Shown here piece after piece: positions 7,196 through 13,086 of a stretch of 13,547 nucleotides of DNA. The DNA comes from Woeseiaceae bacterium. GTDB taxonomy: Bacteria > Pseudomonadota > Gammaproteobacteria > Steroidobacterales > Woeseiaceae. The notes below the pieces were generated by a model that searched no databases, was not told the origin of the DNA, and saw only the letters and a program-made list of their open reading frames with translations. The DNA is taken from NCBI GenBank assembly GCA_013138675.1, contig WTCH01000357.1, positions 1-13,547 of the forward strand, read 5' to 3'. A program made the translations under genes and the position numbers. The first letter of the stretch is position 1; the number at the start of each line of letters is the position of its first letter.

Positions 7196-7534
7196 ATGAA
7201 GCTCGTCACTGCCATTGTGAAACCATTTCGCCTCGATGACGTCCGTAACGCATTGAGTGAAGTAGGAATTCAGGGCATGACTGTCAGTGAGGTCAAGGGT
7301 TTTGGTCGGCAGCGTGGACATACAGAACTGTATCGCGGAGCCGAGTACGTGGTCGACTTCCTGCCCAAGGCAAAGATCGAAGTCGCCGTCTCGGACGACC
7401 TGGTCGAACGTACCGTCGAGGCGATTATCGAGAGCGCCAAAACCGGCAAAGTCGGCGACGGCAAGATCTTCGTCACAGACCTTCACCAGGTGTGGCGCAT
7501 TCGTACGGGCGAGACCGGCGACAGCGCTTTGTAG
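7196..7534 (+). CDS. glnK: Nitrogen regulatory protein PII (GlnK/GlnB type)
   Basis: This 112-residue trimeric signal protein senses 2-oxoglutarate, ATP/ADP and glutamine status. The T-loop GRQRGHTELYRGAEYVVDF contains Tyr51, the uridylylation site. The B-loop TGKVGDGKIFV and the C-loop RIRTGETG are both intact. The start MKLVTAIVKPF and the end DSAL look more like GlnK than enteric GlnB, but the two cannot be separated safely by sequence. AAGGAAG lies nine bases before the ATG. No amtB follows, unlike the usual glnK-amtB pair. The gene stands alone between a divergent desaturase and a convergent DNA glycosylase. I saw no sigma-54 promoter pattern in the 53 bases before it. The TAG stop is part of the GTAG head of a REP-like hairpin. 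Confidence 0.96.
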   Translation: MKLVTAIVKPFRLDDVRNALSEVGIQGMTVSEVKGFGRQRGHTELYRGAEYVVDFLPKAKIEVAVSDDLVERTVEAIIESAKTGKVGDGKIFVTDLHQVWRIRTGETGDSAL

Positions 7535-7583
7535 GAGCGGCACTTGCCGCCGCGACTGTCGCGCTGACAAGCAGCGCTCTTAC
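7531..7583. repeat. Inverted pair of REP-like hairpins between convergent glnK and glycosylase genes
   Basis: On the plus strand an element starts GTAGGAGCGGC and folds as GCGGC-ACTT-GCCGC. On the minus strand, starting from the other end, another reads GTAAGAGCGCTG-CTTGT-CAGCGCGAC. The two heads point outward, giving a small BIME-like module of 53 bp. The head of each supplies the stop codon of the gene entering it: TAG at 7532-7534 for glnK, and TAA at 7582-7580 for the glycosylase. A short CGCGA-CTG-TCGCG dyad sits at the join. It could act as a two-way terminator or an mRNA 3'-end stabiliser, but I see no T-run. Confidence 0.75.
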
Positions 7584-8113
7584 AGGGCGCTGCGCCACCT
7601 CGCAAGTTTCTGCGGGTACGCCATCGCCGCATAGGCCGGGCTGGTCGATGGCAACGTATCCTGCTGCAACCGCCTACCCGCGTCGTCAACGAACCTCGAG
7701 TACATCTGCGCCGCCTTCTGGCCATTGAAGCATAGTCGTTCAATGTCCGGATGGCGCAGAAAAAATGCGCCGAAATCATTCGCTTTGGCGGTGTCCAGCT
7801 GTATGTCGGCGTCCATACTACCCGGCCGCGTAGATTCAGCCAGCACATCCCAGAGTGCGATACCGTTTTCCACAAGCGTCGCGCAGCGCTGCTCATAAGT
7901 ACCGTCCGCCCCGACCAGGTCTCGCATGATGCGCCAGAACGCATTCTGCGGATGGGCGTAGTACTGCACTGCCTGCAGGGAACGTTGGCCAGGCAGGCTG
8001 CCGAGTATCAGGATTCGGGCATCGCCGCGAGCCACCGGTGCGAAGCAGCTCGACGGTGATGTCGCTGCGACGCGTTTCTTGAGGTTTCGGTGTGTTTGTC
8101 GAATTTCTGCCAT
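7580..8113 (-). CDS. DNA-deoxyinosine glycosylase (uracil-DNA glycosylase superfamily, HDG-like)
   Basis: From the ATG at 8113 this gives 177 residues. The motif ILILGSLPGQRSLQAVQYYA, followed by HPQNAFWRIM, is the active-site block of the hypoxanthine-DNA glycosylase branch of the UDG superfamily. LCFNGQKAAQMY and LPSTSPAYA are the later strand and the DNA-intercalating/phosphate-binding loop. It should excise deaminated adenine (hypoxanthine), and perhaps uracil, for base-excision repair. The frame can open at 8170, but that would overlap the divergent small gene starting at 8155 and add a Cys-rich leader with no match to the family. I therefore use 8113. Its stop codon is provided by a REP-like hairpin shared with glnK. 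A MUG/TDG-type enzyme is the main alternative. Confidence 0.88.
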   Translation of the reverse strand: MAEIRQTHRNLKKRVAATSPSSCFAPVARGDARILILGSLPGQRSLQAVQYYAHPQNAFWRIMRDLVGADGTYEQRCATLVENGIALWDVLAESTRPGSMDADIQLDTAKANDFGAFFLRHPDIERLCFNGQKAAQMYSRFVDDAGRRLQQDTLPSTSPAYAAMAYPQKLARWRSAL

Positions 8114-8154
8114 CTGTGCATCGCAGTATAAAACGTCATACTCAGGAGAAACCG

Positions 8155-8370
8155 ATGAACAGACTTGCATGGACGATTATTTTCACTCTGCTACTTGCAC
8201 CCGGCGCTGACGCCTCACGTAAATCCGATGCGGCCGCATGCGCGGAGGTGAAAGAGAAGATTCGCACGATCGAGTCGCGCATGCGTGCCGGTTACACGCG
8301 CGCCCAGGGCGAGCGCTATGAAGAACGATTGCGTGAGTTGCGCGCCAAACGCCGCGAGATCTGCCGCTAG
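8155..8370 (+). CDS. Small secreted helical protein, function unknown
   Basis: This is a 71-residue protein with AGGAGAAACCG directly before the ATG. Residues 1-20 (MNRLAWTIIFTLLLAPGADA) form a clear signal peptide, cut near ADA/S. The mature part has about 50 residues and is rich in Lys, Arg and Glu. It has one Cys early (AAACAEVK) and one at the penultimate position (EICR), which could form a disulfide joining the ends of a helical hairpin. The pattern EVKEKIRTIESRMRAGYTRA followed by YEERLRELRAKRRE looks like two amphipathic helices. It diverges from the glycosylase gene with 41 bases between starts. TATAAA at 8128-8133 could be a -10 box, but the matching -35 is poor. I do not recognise a named family. 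It is likely periplasmic. Confidence 0.75.
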   Translation: MNRLAWTIIFTLLLAPGADASRKSDAAACAEVKEKIRTIESRMRAGYTRAQGERYEERLRELRAKRREICR

Positions 8371-8387
8371 GTCAGGCGACGTCGAAG

Positions 8388-9494
8388 CTAGTAGCCCAAC
8401 TCCGGATCAACGACATTCAGCAATGCCTCACCCGCAATAAAGCGGCGCAGGTTTTCCTTCGCGACGATGTTGTGACGAATTCTGTTACCACCGCGGCTGG
8501 ACACATGCGGCGTGATGATGACGTTGTTCATACGCCACAGCGGGTGCCTGGGTGGTAGAGGTTCCGGGTCCGTTACATCGAGCGCCGCGCCCGCAATTTG
8601 ACCACTCTCAAGCGCCGCGACGAGATCTGCTGTTACCACGGTTTTGCCGCGACCCACGTTGATAAAGTGAGCACCACGCTTTGTCGCATCAAAAAACGCC
8701 GCGTCGAAGGTGCCTTCGGTCTCAGGTGTGTGTGGCAACGCGTTGACAATAAAGTCAGCCTGCGACGCGAGTTCATGCAACTCATGCGAAAGCCCGACAT
8801 AGTCGACAAAGTCAGGCCCTTCGCGCGAACTACGCCGGGTGGCAATGATGCGCATGTCCAGTGCGGCGAGACGACGTGCGGCTTCTGTACCAATACCGCC
8901 GAGTCCAACGATCAGCACGGTCTTGCCCCCGTAGGACTGCATGCCCGCGATGATCTCGGAGCTGCGCACCCACTTGCCATCCGCCATCGCTTTGCCCAGC
9001 GGTACCAATCCCCTCGCCAGACTCAATACCATCGCCGTGACGTGTTCACCGATCACGGGCGACGACATCTTCTGCATATTGGTCAACATGATGGAGCCAC
9101 TCCTGATTCGGTCGTTGGCCAGACAGCGTTCAACACCGGCTCCAAATGCCTGAACCCAGGTCGCGTCCGAAGCCGCCGCCAGGACACGCGGGGAGCAGTA
9201 TCCAACCATCGCGTCAGCACCCGCGGCATTGGCTATGGCCTCGCTCTCGGAATTCACCCGCACCAGGTTTACGCCCGGCGCCATCCCATCGACTTCGTCA
9301 AACAAGCCGGCGATATCGCGCACGACAATTTTCTGCGGCGGGCGCCAGCCCGGGAAGTCCCTTGCCGCGACCGGGCCCGGTTCGATGCCCGTCTGCTCGA
9401 CCAGTTCATCGATAGCTGACTGGCCGAACGCCGATTGAGCGAGCAGGAGCCCGAGTAAGAAAACTCCACATCGCCTGGTACTAGTCTGGATCAA
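8388..9494 (-). CDS. D-2-hydroxyacid dehydrogenase with N-terminal signal peptide
   Basis: This 368-residue protein has a complete D-isomer 2-hydroxyacid dehydrogenase core: the nucleotide motif VGLGGIG (196-202), catalytic Arg282 in NVGRGK, Glu311 in TDPEPLP and His330 in ITPHVSS. After the second Rossmann strand comes ATRRSS instead of an acidic residue, which suggests NADP(H). It should interconvert a 2-oxoacid and a D-2-hydroxyacid. Unusually, residues 1-25 read as a signal peptide: STRRCG, then VFLLGLLLAQSAFGQ, with cleavage near FGQ/S. The start is TTG at 9494. GAGGAAG lies a few bases upstream, and an in-frame TGA sits just before that, so no upstream start exists. No good internal start would remove the leader. 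The RR pair hints at Tat export, but the motif is imperfect. Confidence 0.9.
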   Translation of the reverse strand: MIQTSTRRCGVFLLGLLLAQSAFGQSAIDELVEQTGIEPGPVAARDFPGWRPPQKIVVRDIAGLFDEVDGMAPGVNLVRVNSESEAIANAAGADAMVGYCSPRVLAAASDATWVQAFGAGVERCLANDRIRSGSIMLTNMQKMSSPVIGEHVTAMVLSLARGLVPLGKAMADGKWVRSSEIIAGMQSYGGKTVLIVGLGGIGTEAARRLAALDMRIIATRRSSREGPDFVDYVGLSHELHELASQADFIVNALPHTPETEGTFDAAFFDATKRGAHFINVGRGKTVVTADLVAALESGQIAGAALDVTDPEPLPPRHPLWRMNNVIITPHVSSRGGNRIRHNIVAKENLRRFIAGEALLNVVDPELGY

Positions 9495-9558
9495 CGCACT
9501 TCCTCATGTATCCGGGCTGTAGGCTATCATGACGACGTTTTCACGAGGAGAGACTGGT

Positions 9559-10251
9559 ATGAGCAAAATTGCGTCCAATGAGGAATGGCTCGCTGCCCGC
9601 CTGGAGCTTCTGGAAGACGAAAAAGCGTTTCAGAAGGCCCGCGATGATCTTGCTCGCAGACGGCGCGAGTTGCCCTGGCGCAAGATGGACACTGAGTATC
9701 TATTCGACGGTGAGGATGGCCCGACATCGCTGAGCGACTTATTCGGCGATGCGTCGCAACTGCTCGTCTATCACTTCATGTTCCACCCGGAGTGGGATGC
9801 CGGCTGCAAGTCGTGCTCGTTCTGGGCAGATTCCTACAACGGTTCCATTGCGCATCTGAAGGCTCGCGATGTTGCGCTCGTCGCGATATCTCGCGCGCCG
9901 CTCGACCTGCTGCTCTCGTATCGCGAACGCATGGGTTGGAGTTTCCCCTGGGTCTCGTCCGCGACGAACTCGTTCAACTACGACTTCGGCGTATCGTTCT
10001 CACCAAAACAGATCGAGTCCGGACAGGCGAACTACAATTACAAGGAAGGCAACGCGAAAATCGAGGAACTCCCGGGTATTAGCGTGTTCGCCCGTGATGG
10101 TGAGCACATCTACCACACGTACTCAACGTACTCGCGCGGACTGGACCCGTACAACGAGACCTATCAATTACTGGATATTGTCCCGAAAGGACGTGACGAG
10201 GATGATCTGCCGTACGCGCAAGATTGGGTTCGTCGCCGCGACGAGTACTGA
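9559..10251 (+). CDS. DUF899 family thioredoxin-like protein
   Basis: This 230-residue protein starts at the ATG at 9559, chosen because GAGGAG lies nine bases before it. An ATG at 9529 lies in the same frame but lacks a ribosome site. The N-terminal helical part (EEWLAARLELLEDEKAFQKA, then RRRRELPW) and the block YHFMFHPEWDAGCKSCSFWA (71-90) are typical of DUF899. Cys83 and Cys86 form a CxxC at the place of the thioredoxin active site. No signal peptide is seen, so it should be cytosolic. The family is assumed to handle peroxides or disulfides, but its substrate is not established. It diverges from the exported dehydrogenase (64 bp between starts) and converges on the AgmX-like gene, with a REP-like hairpin in between. 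Confidence 0.9.
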   Translation: MSKIASNEEWLAARLELLEDEKAFQKARDDLARRRRELPWRKMDTEYLFDGEDGPTSLSDLFGDASQLLVYHFMFHPEWDAGCKSCSFWADSYNGSIAHLKARDVALVAISRAPLDLLLSYRERMGWSFPWVSSATNSFNYDFGVSFSPKQIESGQANYNYKEGNAKIEELPGISVFARDGEHIYHTYSTYSRGLDPYNETYQLLDIVPKGRDEDDLPYAQDWVRRRDEY

Positions 10252-10252
10252 G

Positions 10253-10274
10253 TCGCGGCTAAAGCCGCTCCCAC
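10253..10274 (-). repeat. REP-like hairpin between convergent DUF899 and AgmX-like genes
   Basis: On the minus strand this reads GTGGGAGCGGCTTTAGCCGCGA, with stem GCGGCT/AGCCGC. It lies in the 28 bases between the DUF899 TGA (ends 10251) and the AgmX-like TAG (10282-10280). The head is GTGG rather than GTAG, and neither stop codon is part of it, unlike the other copies in this window. It may end transcription from both sides. There is no T-run. Confidence 0.75.
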
Positions 10275-10279
10275 ACAAT

Positions 10280-11227
10280 CTAAGCCGGGAAAAAGTCGAT
10301 CGGTTTCGTGGTCGTGATCGGCTCGACGTCTTTCGCCTCGAAGCGGAACATCTTCACTCGAGCAACAAGCTTGGCTTCGAGATCCGGGTCGCCCAGTTCA
10401 CTCGAGACAAGTTCACAGAACGTCACAGTACCGTTCGGTGCGATCGTCAGCCGTAACACCAGCTTACCCTCGAGTGTCGGGTCATTACGCAAGGCTCGGT
10501 TGTAGAGCCCGAAGATCACGCCTTTGTTCTTGTCGAACACCAGTTCGATCTCTTCACGCGAACGTGAAGCCTTGCCGCTCGTTCCAGTGCGACGTGCACC
10601 GCCGGCCGGTCCGATACCGGCGACCGGACTATCCACTTTCGTTGTGGTGCGCCCGGCGATACCCGTTCCGCCCGTGTTACGGCTCATATTGGCCGTGTTG
10701 ATACCGCTGGACGCGGTACCCACTTTGGATGTGATCATTGAGCGTTCATTACGCTGTGCTCCGCCAACGGATGCGGACAGCTCGCGATCATCAGCAACCT
10801 TGTCCAGCAGCTCCTGGTCGACCAGGTCGGCCAGATCTTCGGCAAACGGCAGAAACGCTGCCTGTGCCTGCTCACGAGCAATTTCTTCCAGATCCGGCTC
10901 CGGCTCGGGCTCAGGCTCGGGCTCCGGTTCATCGGCTACCTGCTCAGGCTCGGGCTCCGGTTCCGGCTCATCCTCAACCTCGGGCTCAGGCTCCGGCTCC
11001 GGCGGCGGTGGTGGCAACGGCTGTTCTTCAAGCAACAGCTGCGCGATGCGTGGCGGAATATCGATGATGTCGTCGAATTCCGGTTCAGGCGCTGGCAAAA
11101 ACGGCCAGACGAGACTCAACACCAACACCGTGATGAATATATTGCGGAGCAAGCGCTGGAACTTGCGTTCCTGGCTCGAATCCGAGGTCCACGGCAGGTC
11201 GTACTCTCTGTAGAACGGTAAATCCAC
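10280..11227 (-). CDS. AgmX/PglI C-terminal domain, TonB-like energy transducer
   Basis: This 315-residue protein starts at a GTG with AGGAG a few bases upstream. A short cytoplasmic N-terminus (1-26) precedes one membrane segment (about 27-45, FITVLVLSLVWPFL). A Pro-Glu rod follows at 70-112, interrupted by EVEDE and EQVADE. Next come a helical stretch (115-150), a Gly/Ser/Thr-rich linker, and a globular C-terminal domain (about 225-315) with KNKGVIFGLYNRALRNDP and GKLVLRLTIAPNGTV. That domain matches the AgmX/PglI (TonB-fold-like) type found in Myxococcus gliding proteins. The layout is that of TonB: anchor, stiff periplasmic rod, C-terminal effector. It is the last gene after one TolQ-like and two ExbD-like genes, so it is likely driven by that proton channel. 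The outer-membrane or wall partner is unknown. Confidence 0.9.
   Translation of the reverse strand: MDLPFYREYDLPWTSDSSQERKFQRLLRNIFITVLVLSLVWPFLPAPEPEFDDIIDIPPRIAQLLLEEQPLPPPPPEPEPEPEVEDEPEPEPEPEQVADEPEPEPEPEPEPDLEEIAREQAQAAFLPFAEDLADLVDQELLDKVADDRELSASVGGAQRNERSMITSKVGTASSGINTANMSRNTGGTGIAGRTTTKVDSPVAGIGPAGGARRTGTSGKASRSREEIELVFDKNKGVIFGLYNRALRNDPTLEGKLVLRLTIAPNGTVTFCELVSSELGDPDLEAKLVARVKMFRFEAKDVEPITTTKPIDFFPA
10892..11020 (-). repeat. Hexanucleotide tandem repeats coding the Pro-Glu rod
   Basis: Six-base units (GAGCCN and close variants on the minus strand) repeat in three blocks inside the AgmX-like gene and give alternating Glu-Pro. Blocks are separated by non-repeat codons for VED and QVAD. 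Such a run can change length by slippage in steps of one Glu-Pro pair without breaking the frame. Confidence 0.85.
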
Positions 11228-11255
11228 GCGCTACTCCTAAGCTATCCTTGCGCCT

Positions 11256-11783
11256 CTATTGCGATGCCTGCAGTTTTCCGAGCTTGTCTGAGCTCTTCTG
11301 CAGTACCGCAAGAGAAATCTGTCCATAATCCGATGCCGTGCAGGTCGCCATCACCTTCTTCAACAGCCGGTACGGAATTTCTTTGTCACCCATGATCGTC
11401 ACTTCACGACCTTCGATATCTTCCTGAGCTTCACGTCGCAGCACACGGTCGTTCTGAGACACGAGTGCCTCACGCAGCGCCGGAATATCGTTGCCCTTGA
11501 TGTTCATCACGTCCGCTACTTTCGCAACCGGCGTACCCTGAACAATGATGTCTTCTTCGCCTATCAGAATAACGACTGTCTCTTTTGCCTTTTCTTCAGC
11601 GATCGACTCCGGCAACTGCAGGTCTTTTGCATTCGGTAGTGTCTCGACATCCGAAGAATTGACGAGCAGGAAGAACACGAGGATCGTGAAAATGTCCATC
11701 AGTGATACGAGATTGAGTGCACCCGCGCCTCTGTTGCGCTTGTGGTGCTTCGCCATCCGTTTTGCGCGTCCCGACTTGACCAT
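11256..11783 (-). CDS. ExbD/TolR-like subunit 2 (membrane Asp present)
   Basis: This 175-residue protein has a basic cytoplasmic start (MVKSGRAKRMAKHHKRNRG), one membrane helix (about 24-42) and a periplasmic domain of about 130 residues. The helix reads LNLVSLMDIFTILVFFLLV. Asp30 aligns with the proton-carrying Asp of ExbD and TolR. The periplasmic part contains the ExbD-like strand ETVVILIGEEDIIVQG and the late segment GDKEIPYRLLKKVMATC...ISLAVLQKS. It starts two bases after the stop of the other ExbD-like gene. With that protein it should form the dimer that sits inside a TolQ/ExbB pentamer. It has a charged insert (about 108-127: VSQNDRVLRREAQEDIEGRE) relative to compact ExbD proteins. 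Confidence 0.92.
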   Translation of the reverse strand: MVKSGRAKRMAKHHKRNRGAGALNLVSLMDIFTILVFFLLVNSSDVETLPNAKDLQLPESIAEEKAKETVVILIGEEDIIVQGTPVAKVADVMNIKGNDIPALREALVSQNDRVLRREAQEDIEGREVTIMGDKEIPYRLLKKVMATCTASDYGQISLAVLQKSSDKLGKLQASQ

Positions 11784-11785
11784 GC

Positions 11786-12298
11786 CTATGCACCTCCGGA
11801 GAGGACCGGCGCGTCGCCAATCGATATATCGGGGAACAGGTCGCTGCGCACGATCGAAAGCCCCACGGCCTTTTCCCCGACCCGCACGCGGTCCATAACC
11901 TGCACAAGCGTGTCGTACTCTATGTCGGACTCAAGGAGAATCGAGGCATCCGTTTTCTCGGGATACCTGACTTTGAGCTCCGACAATTTACCGCTCAGGG
12001 CTTCGTAGTCGTACTCGCCGTCCTCAAGGTTCGGGTATATACCCAGCAAACCCTGGTTGCGATCTCCGACTTCGATCTTGTCGCTACGAACGATGACTTC
12101 CAGTTGAAATATCTGTTCCTGCGGATCCACGGGCTCGGTTGAGGAGCCTGGCAAATTCAGTTCGATAATTGCCAAACGCGAGAACACCGCTGTAATCAGC
12201 AGGAACGGAACCAGAATAACCATCAGGTTCATGAAAGCCGTGATGTTGAGTTCGGCCGTCTCTATATTGTGACGACCGCCTCTGCGGCGACTTAGCAT
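11786..12298 (-). CDS. ExbD/TolR-like subunit 1 (Asn in place of membrane Asp)
   Basis: This 170-residue protein has a basic start (MLSRRRGGRH), one membrane helix (about 18-40) and a periplasmic domain. The helix reads LNITAFMNLMVILVPFLL. Asn24 (codon AAC) stands exactly where ExbD and TolR carry the essential Asp, so this copy should not take part in proton transfer by itself. The periplasmic part has strands around FQLEVIVRSDKIEVGDR and SILLESDIEYDTLVQVMDRV, typical of ExbD, and so the fold looks intact. Two bases separate it from the genes on either side, and the order is channel, this protein, then the Asp-bearing copy. It most likely pairs with that copy as a heterodimer. Loss of function in this copy is the alternative, but the tight operon and intact domain argue against decay. 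Confidence 0.92.
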   Translation of the reverse strand: MLSRRRGGRHNIETAELNITAFMNLMVILVPFLLITAVFSRLAIIELNLPGSSTEPVDPQEQIFQLEVIVRSDKIEVGDRNQGLLGIYPNLEDGEYDYEALSGKLSELKVRYPEKTDASILLESDIEYDTLVQVMDRVRVGEKAVGLSIVRSDLFPDISIGDAPVLSGGA

Positions 12299-12300
12299 GC

Positions 12301-12942
12301 TTACGCTCCGGCTGAATTAAGCTGGCGTTCTGTAACCGCGTTGAGGAACTTGACGCTGGCCATCTCGAGGCTGTCTACGAGCTGATTCGTCTTCGTCTGC
12401 AACAGCGCATGGACCAACAGCAGCGGAATTGCGGCCATCAGGCCGAACGCCGTCGTGTTCATCGCGACCGAAATAGACGCCGACAGCAAATCTGCCTTGT
12501 CAGCCGGGTTAGCATTCGATACCGCCGTGAACGCACGAATCAGGCCGATAATCGTACCGAGCAGTCCAAGCAGCGTTGCGATATTGGCAAGCGTTGCCAG
12601 GTAGTGCGTACGCTTCTCGAGCCGCGGCAGCACTTCCATCATGCTTTCCTCCATCGCTTTTTCGATGTCGTCGCGACGGCGTGCCGATTTCACACGGTAC
12701 AGGCCGTAGGTCAGAATCGAGCCAATGGCGGCTTTCGATTTGGCGGTGTGCTGAGCTGCTTCCTGGAAGTTACCGGCCTTCAGCAGCGGCACGATTTTCT
12801 TCCACAAAGCGCGGTTGCTCGCGCCCGACATTGTCAAATACATCCAGCGCTCGATTGCGATCGCTACGCCGAATGCGAATACGAACAGGATCGGGTACAT
12901 GAATGCCCCGCCGTCCTGAAAAAATCGCACTAATGTGCCCAT
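12301..12942 (-). CDS. MotA/TolQ/ExbB family proton channel
   Basis: This 213-residue inner-membrane protein has three hydrophobic helices: about 14-31 (FMYPILFVFAFGVAIAI), 115-138 (LATLANIATLLGLLGTIIGL) and 157-182 (SVAMNTTAFGLMAAIPLLL). Between the first and second lies a cytoplasmic helical domain rich in Lys, Arg and Glu. Thr130 in helix 2 and Thr163/164 in helix 3 fit the conserved pore threonines of TolQ and ExbB. GAGGAG lies a few bases before the ATG. It should form a pentamer around an ExbD-type dimer and let protons drive rotation or strain. Its partners are the two ExbD-like genes directly downstream and the AgmX-like rod. Nothing here is tol-pal (no tolA, tolB, pal), and no TonB receptor is present. 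Confidence 0.94.
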   Translation of the reverse strand: MGTLVRFFQDGGAFMYPILFVFAFGVAIAIERWMYLTMSGASNRALWKKIVPLLKAGNFQEAAQHTAKSKAAIGSILTYGLYRVKSARRRDDIEKAMEESMMEVLPRLEKRTHYLATLANIATLLGLLGTIIGLIRAFTAVSNANPADKADLLSASISVAMNTTAFGLMAAIPLLLVHALLQTKTNQLVDSLEMASVKFLNAVTERQLNSAGA

Positions 12943-12961
12943 TGTCTTGCTCCTCGTTTAA

Positions 12962-13086
12962 CAATTCGCGGCATTGCCGCTATTTCAATGTACGGCTAAA
13001 GCCGTATTTTCAATGTACGGCTAAAGCCGTATTTTCAATTCGCGGCTAAAGCCGCTCCTACTGTTCGGGCCTGAAGGCCCTCCTAC
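12962..13086 (-). repeat. Array of five REP-like hairpins inside the energy-transducer operon
   Basis: The gap between the acidic exported protein and the TolQ-like gene is nearly all hairpins. On the plus strand they are GCGGC-att-GCCGC (12962-12985), two identical 25-bp units with TACGGC-taaa-GCCGTA at the core (12986-13010 and 13011-13035), GCGGCT-aa-AGCCGC (13036-13061) and GGGCC-tgaa-GGCCC (13062-13086). The last two carry full GTAGGAG heads on the minus strand. The others have lost the head and share a CAAT...TATTT frame, so they arose by tandem copying. The TAG of the last unit is the stop codon of the exported protein. The structure could trim or stabilise mRNA between the first gene and the rest. 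Confidence 0.88.

Noticed and set aside
8114..8170. Longer start of the DNA glycosylase at 8170
   Set aside because: It would overlap the start and ribosome site of the divergent secreted protein gene and add residues not typical of the family.
8598..9419. Plus-strand open frame of 273 codons
   Set aside because: It is antisense to the intact D-2-hydroxyacid dehydrogenase, whose motifs are complete. The translation shows no recognisable domain.
10524..11213. Plus-strand frame coding a Gly-Ser repeat protein
   Set aside because: The Ser-Gly run is just the reverse reading of the Pro-Glu codons in the AgmX-like gene.
10280..12942. Zorya-type anti-phage system (ZorAB)
   Set aside because: ZorA has a long cytoplasmic coiled-coil tail and ZorB an OmpA-like peptidoglycan-binding domain. 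Here the channel is a short 213-residue protein, the ExbD-like subunits have no such domain, and no ZorC, ZorD or ZorE is present.
10280..12942. Tol-Pal or TonB-ExbBD iron uptake operon
   Set aside because: There is no TolA, TolB, Pal or TonB-dependent receptor, and the operon has two distinct ExbD-like genes and an AgmX/PglI C-terminal domain.
12986..13035. Two identical 25-bp direct repeats resembling a minimal CRISPR
   Set aside because: They are immediately adjacent with no spacer, each is a self-complementary hairpin, and neighbouring units are diverged REP-like copies. No cas genes are nearby.
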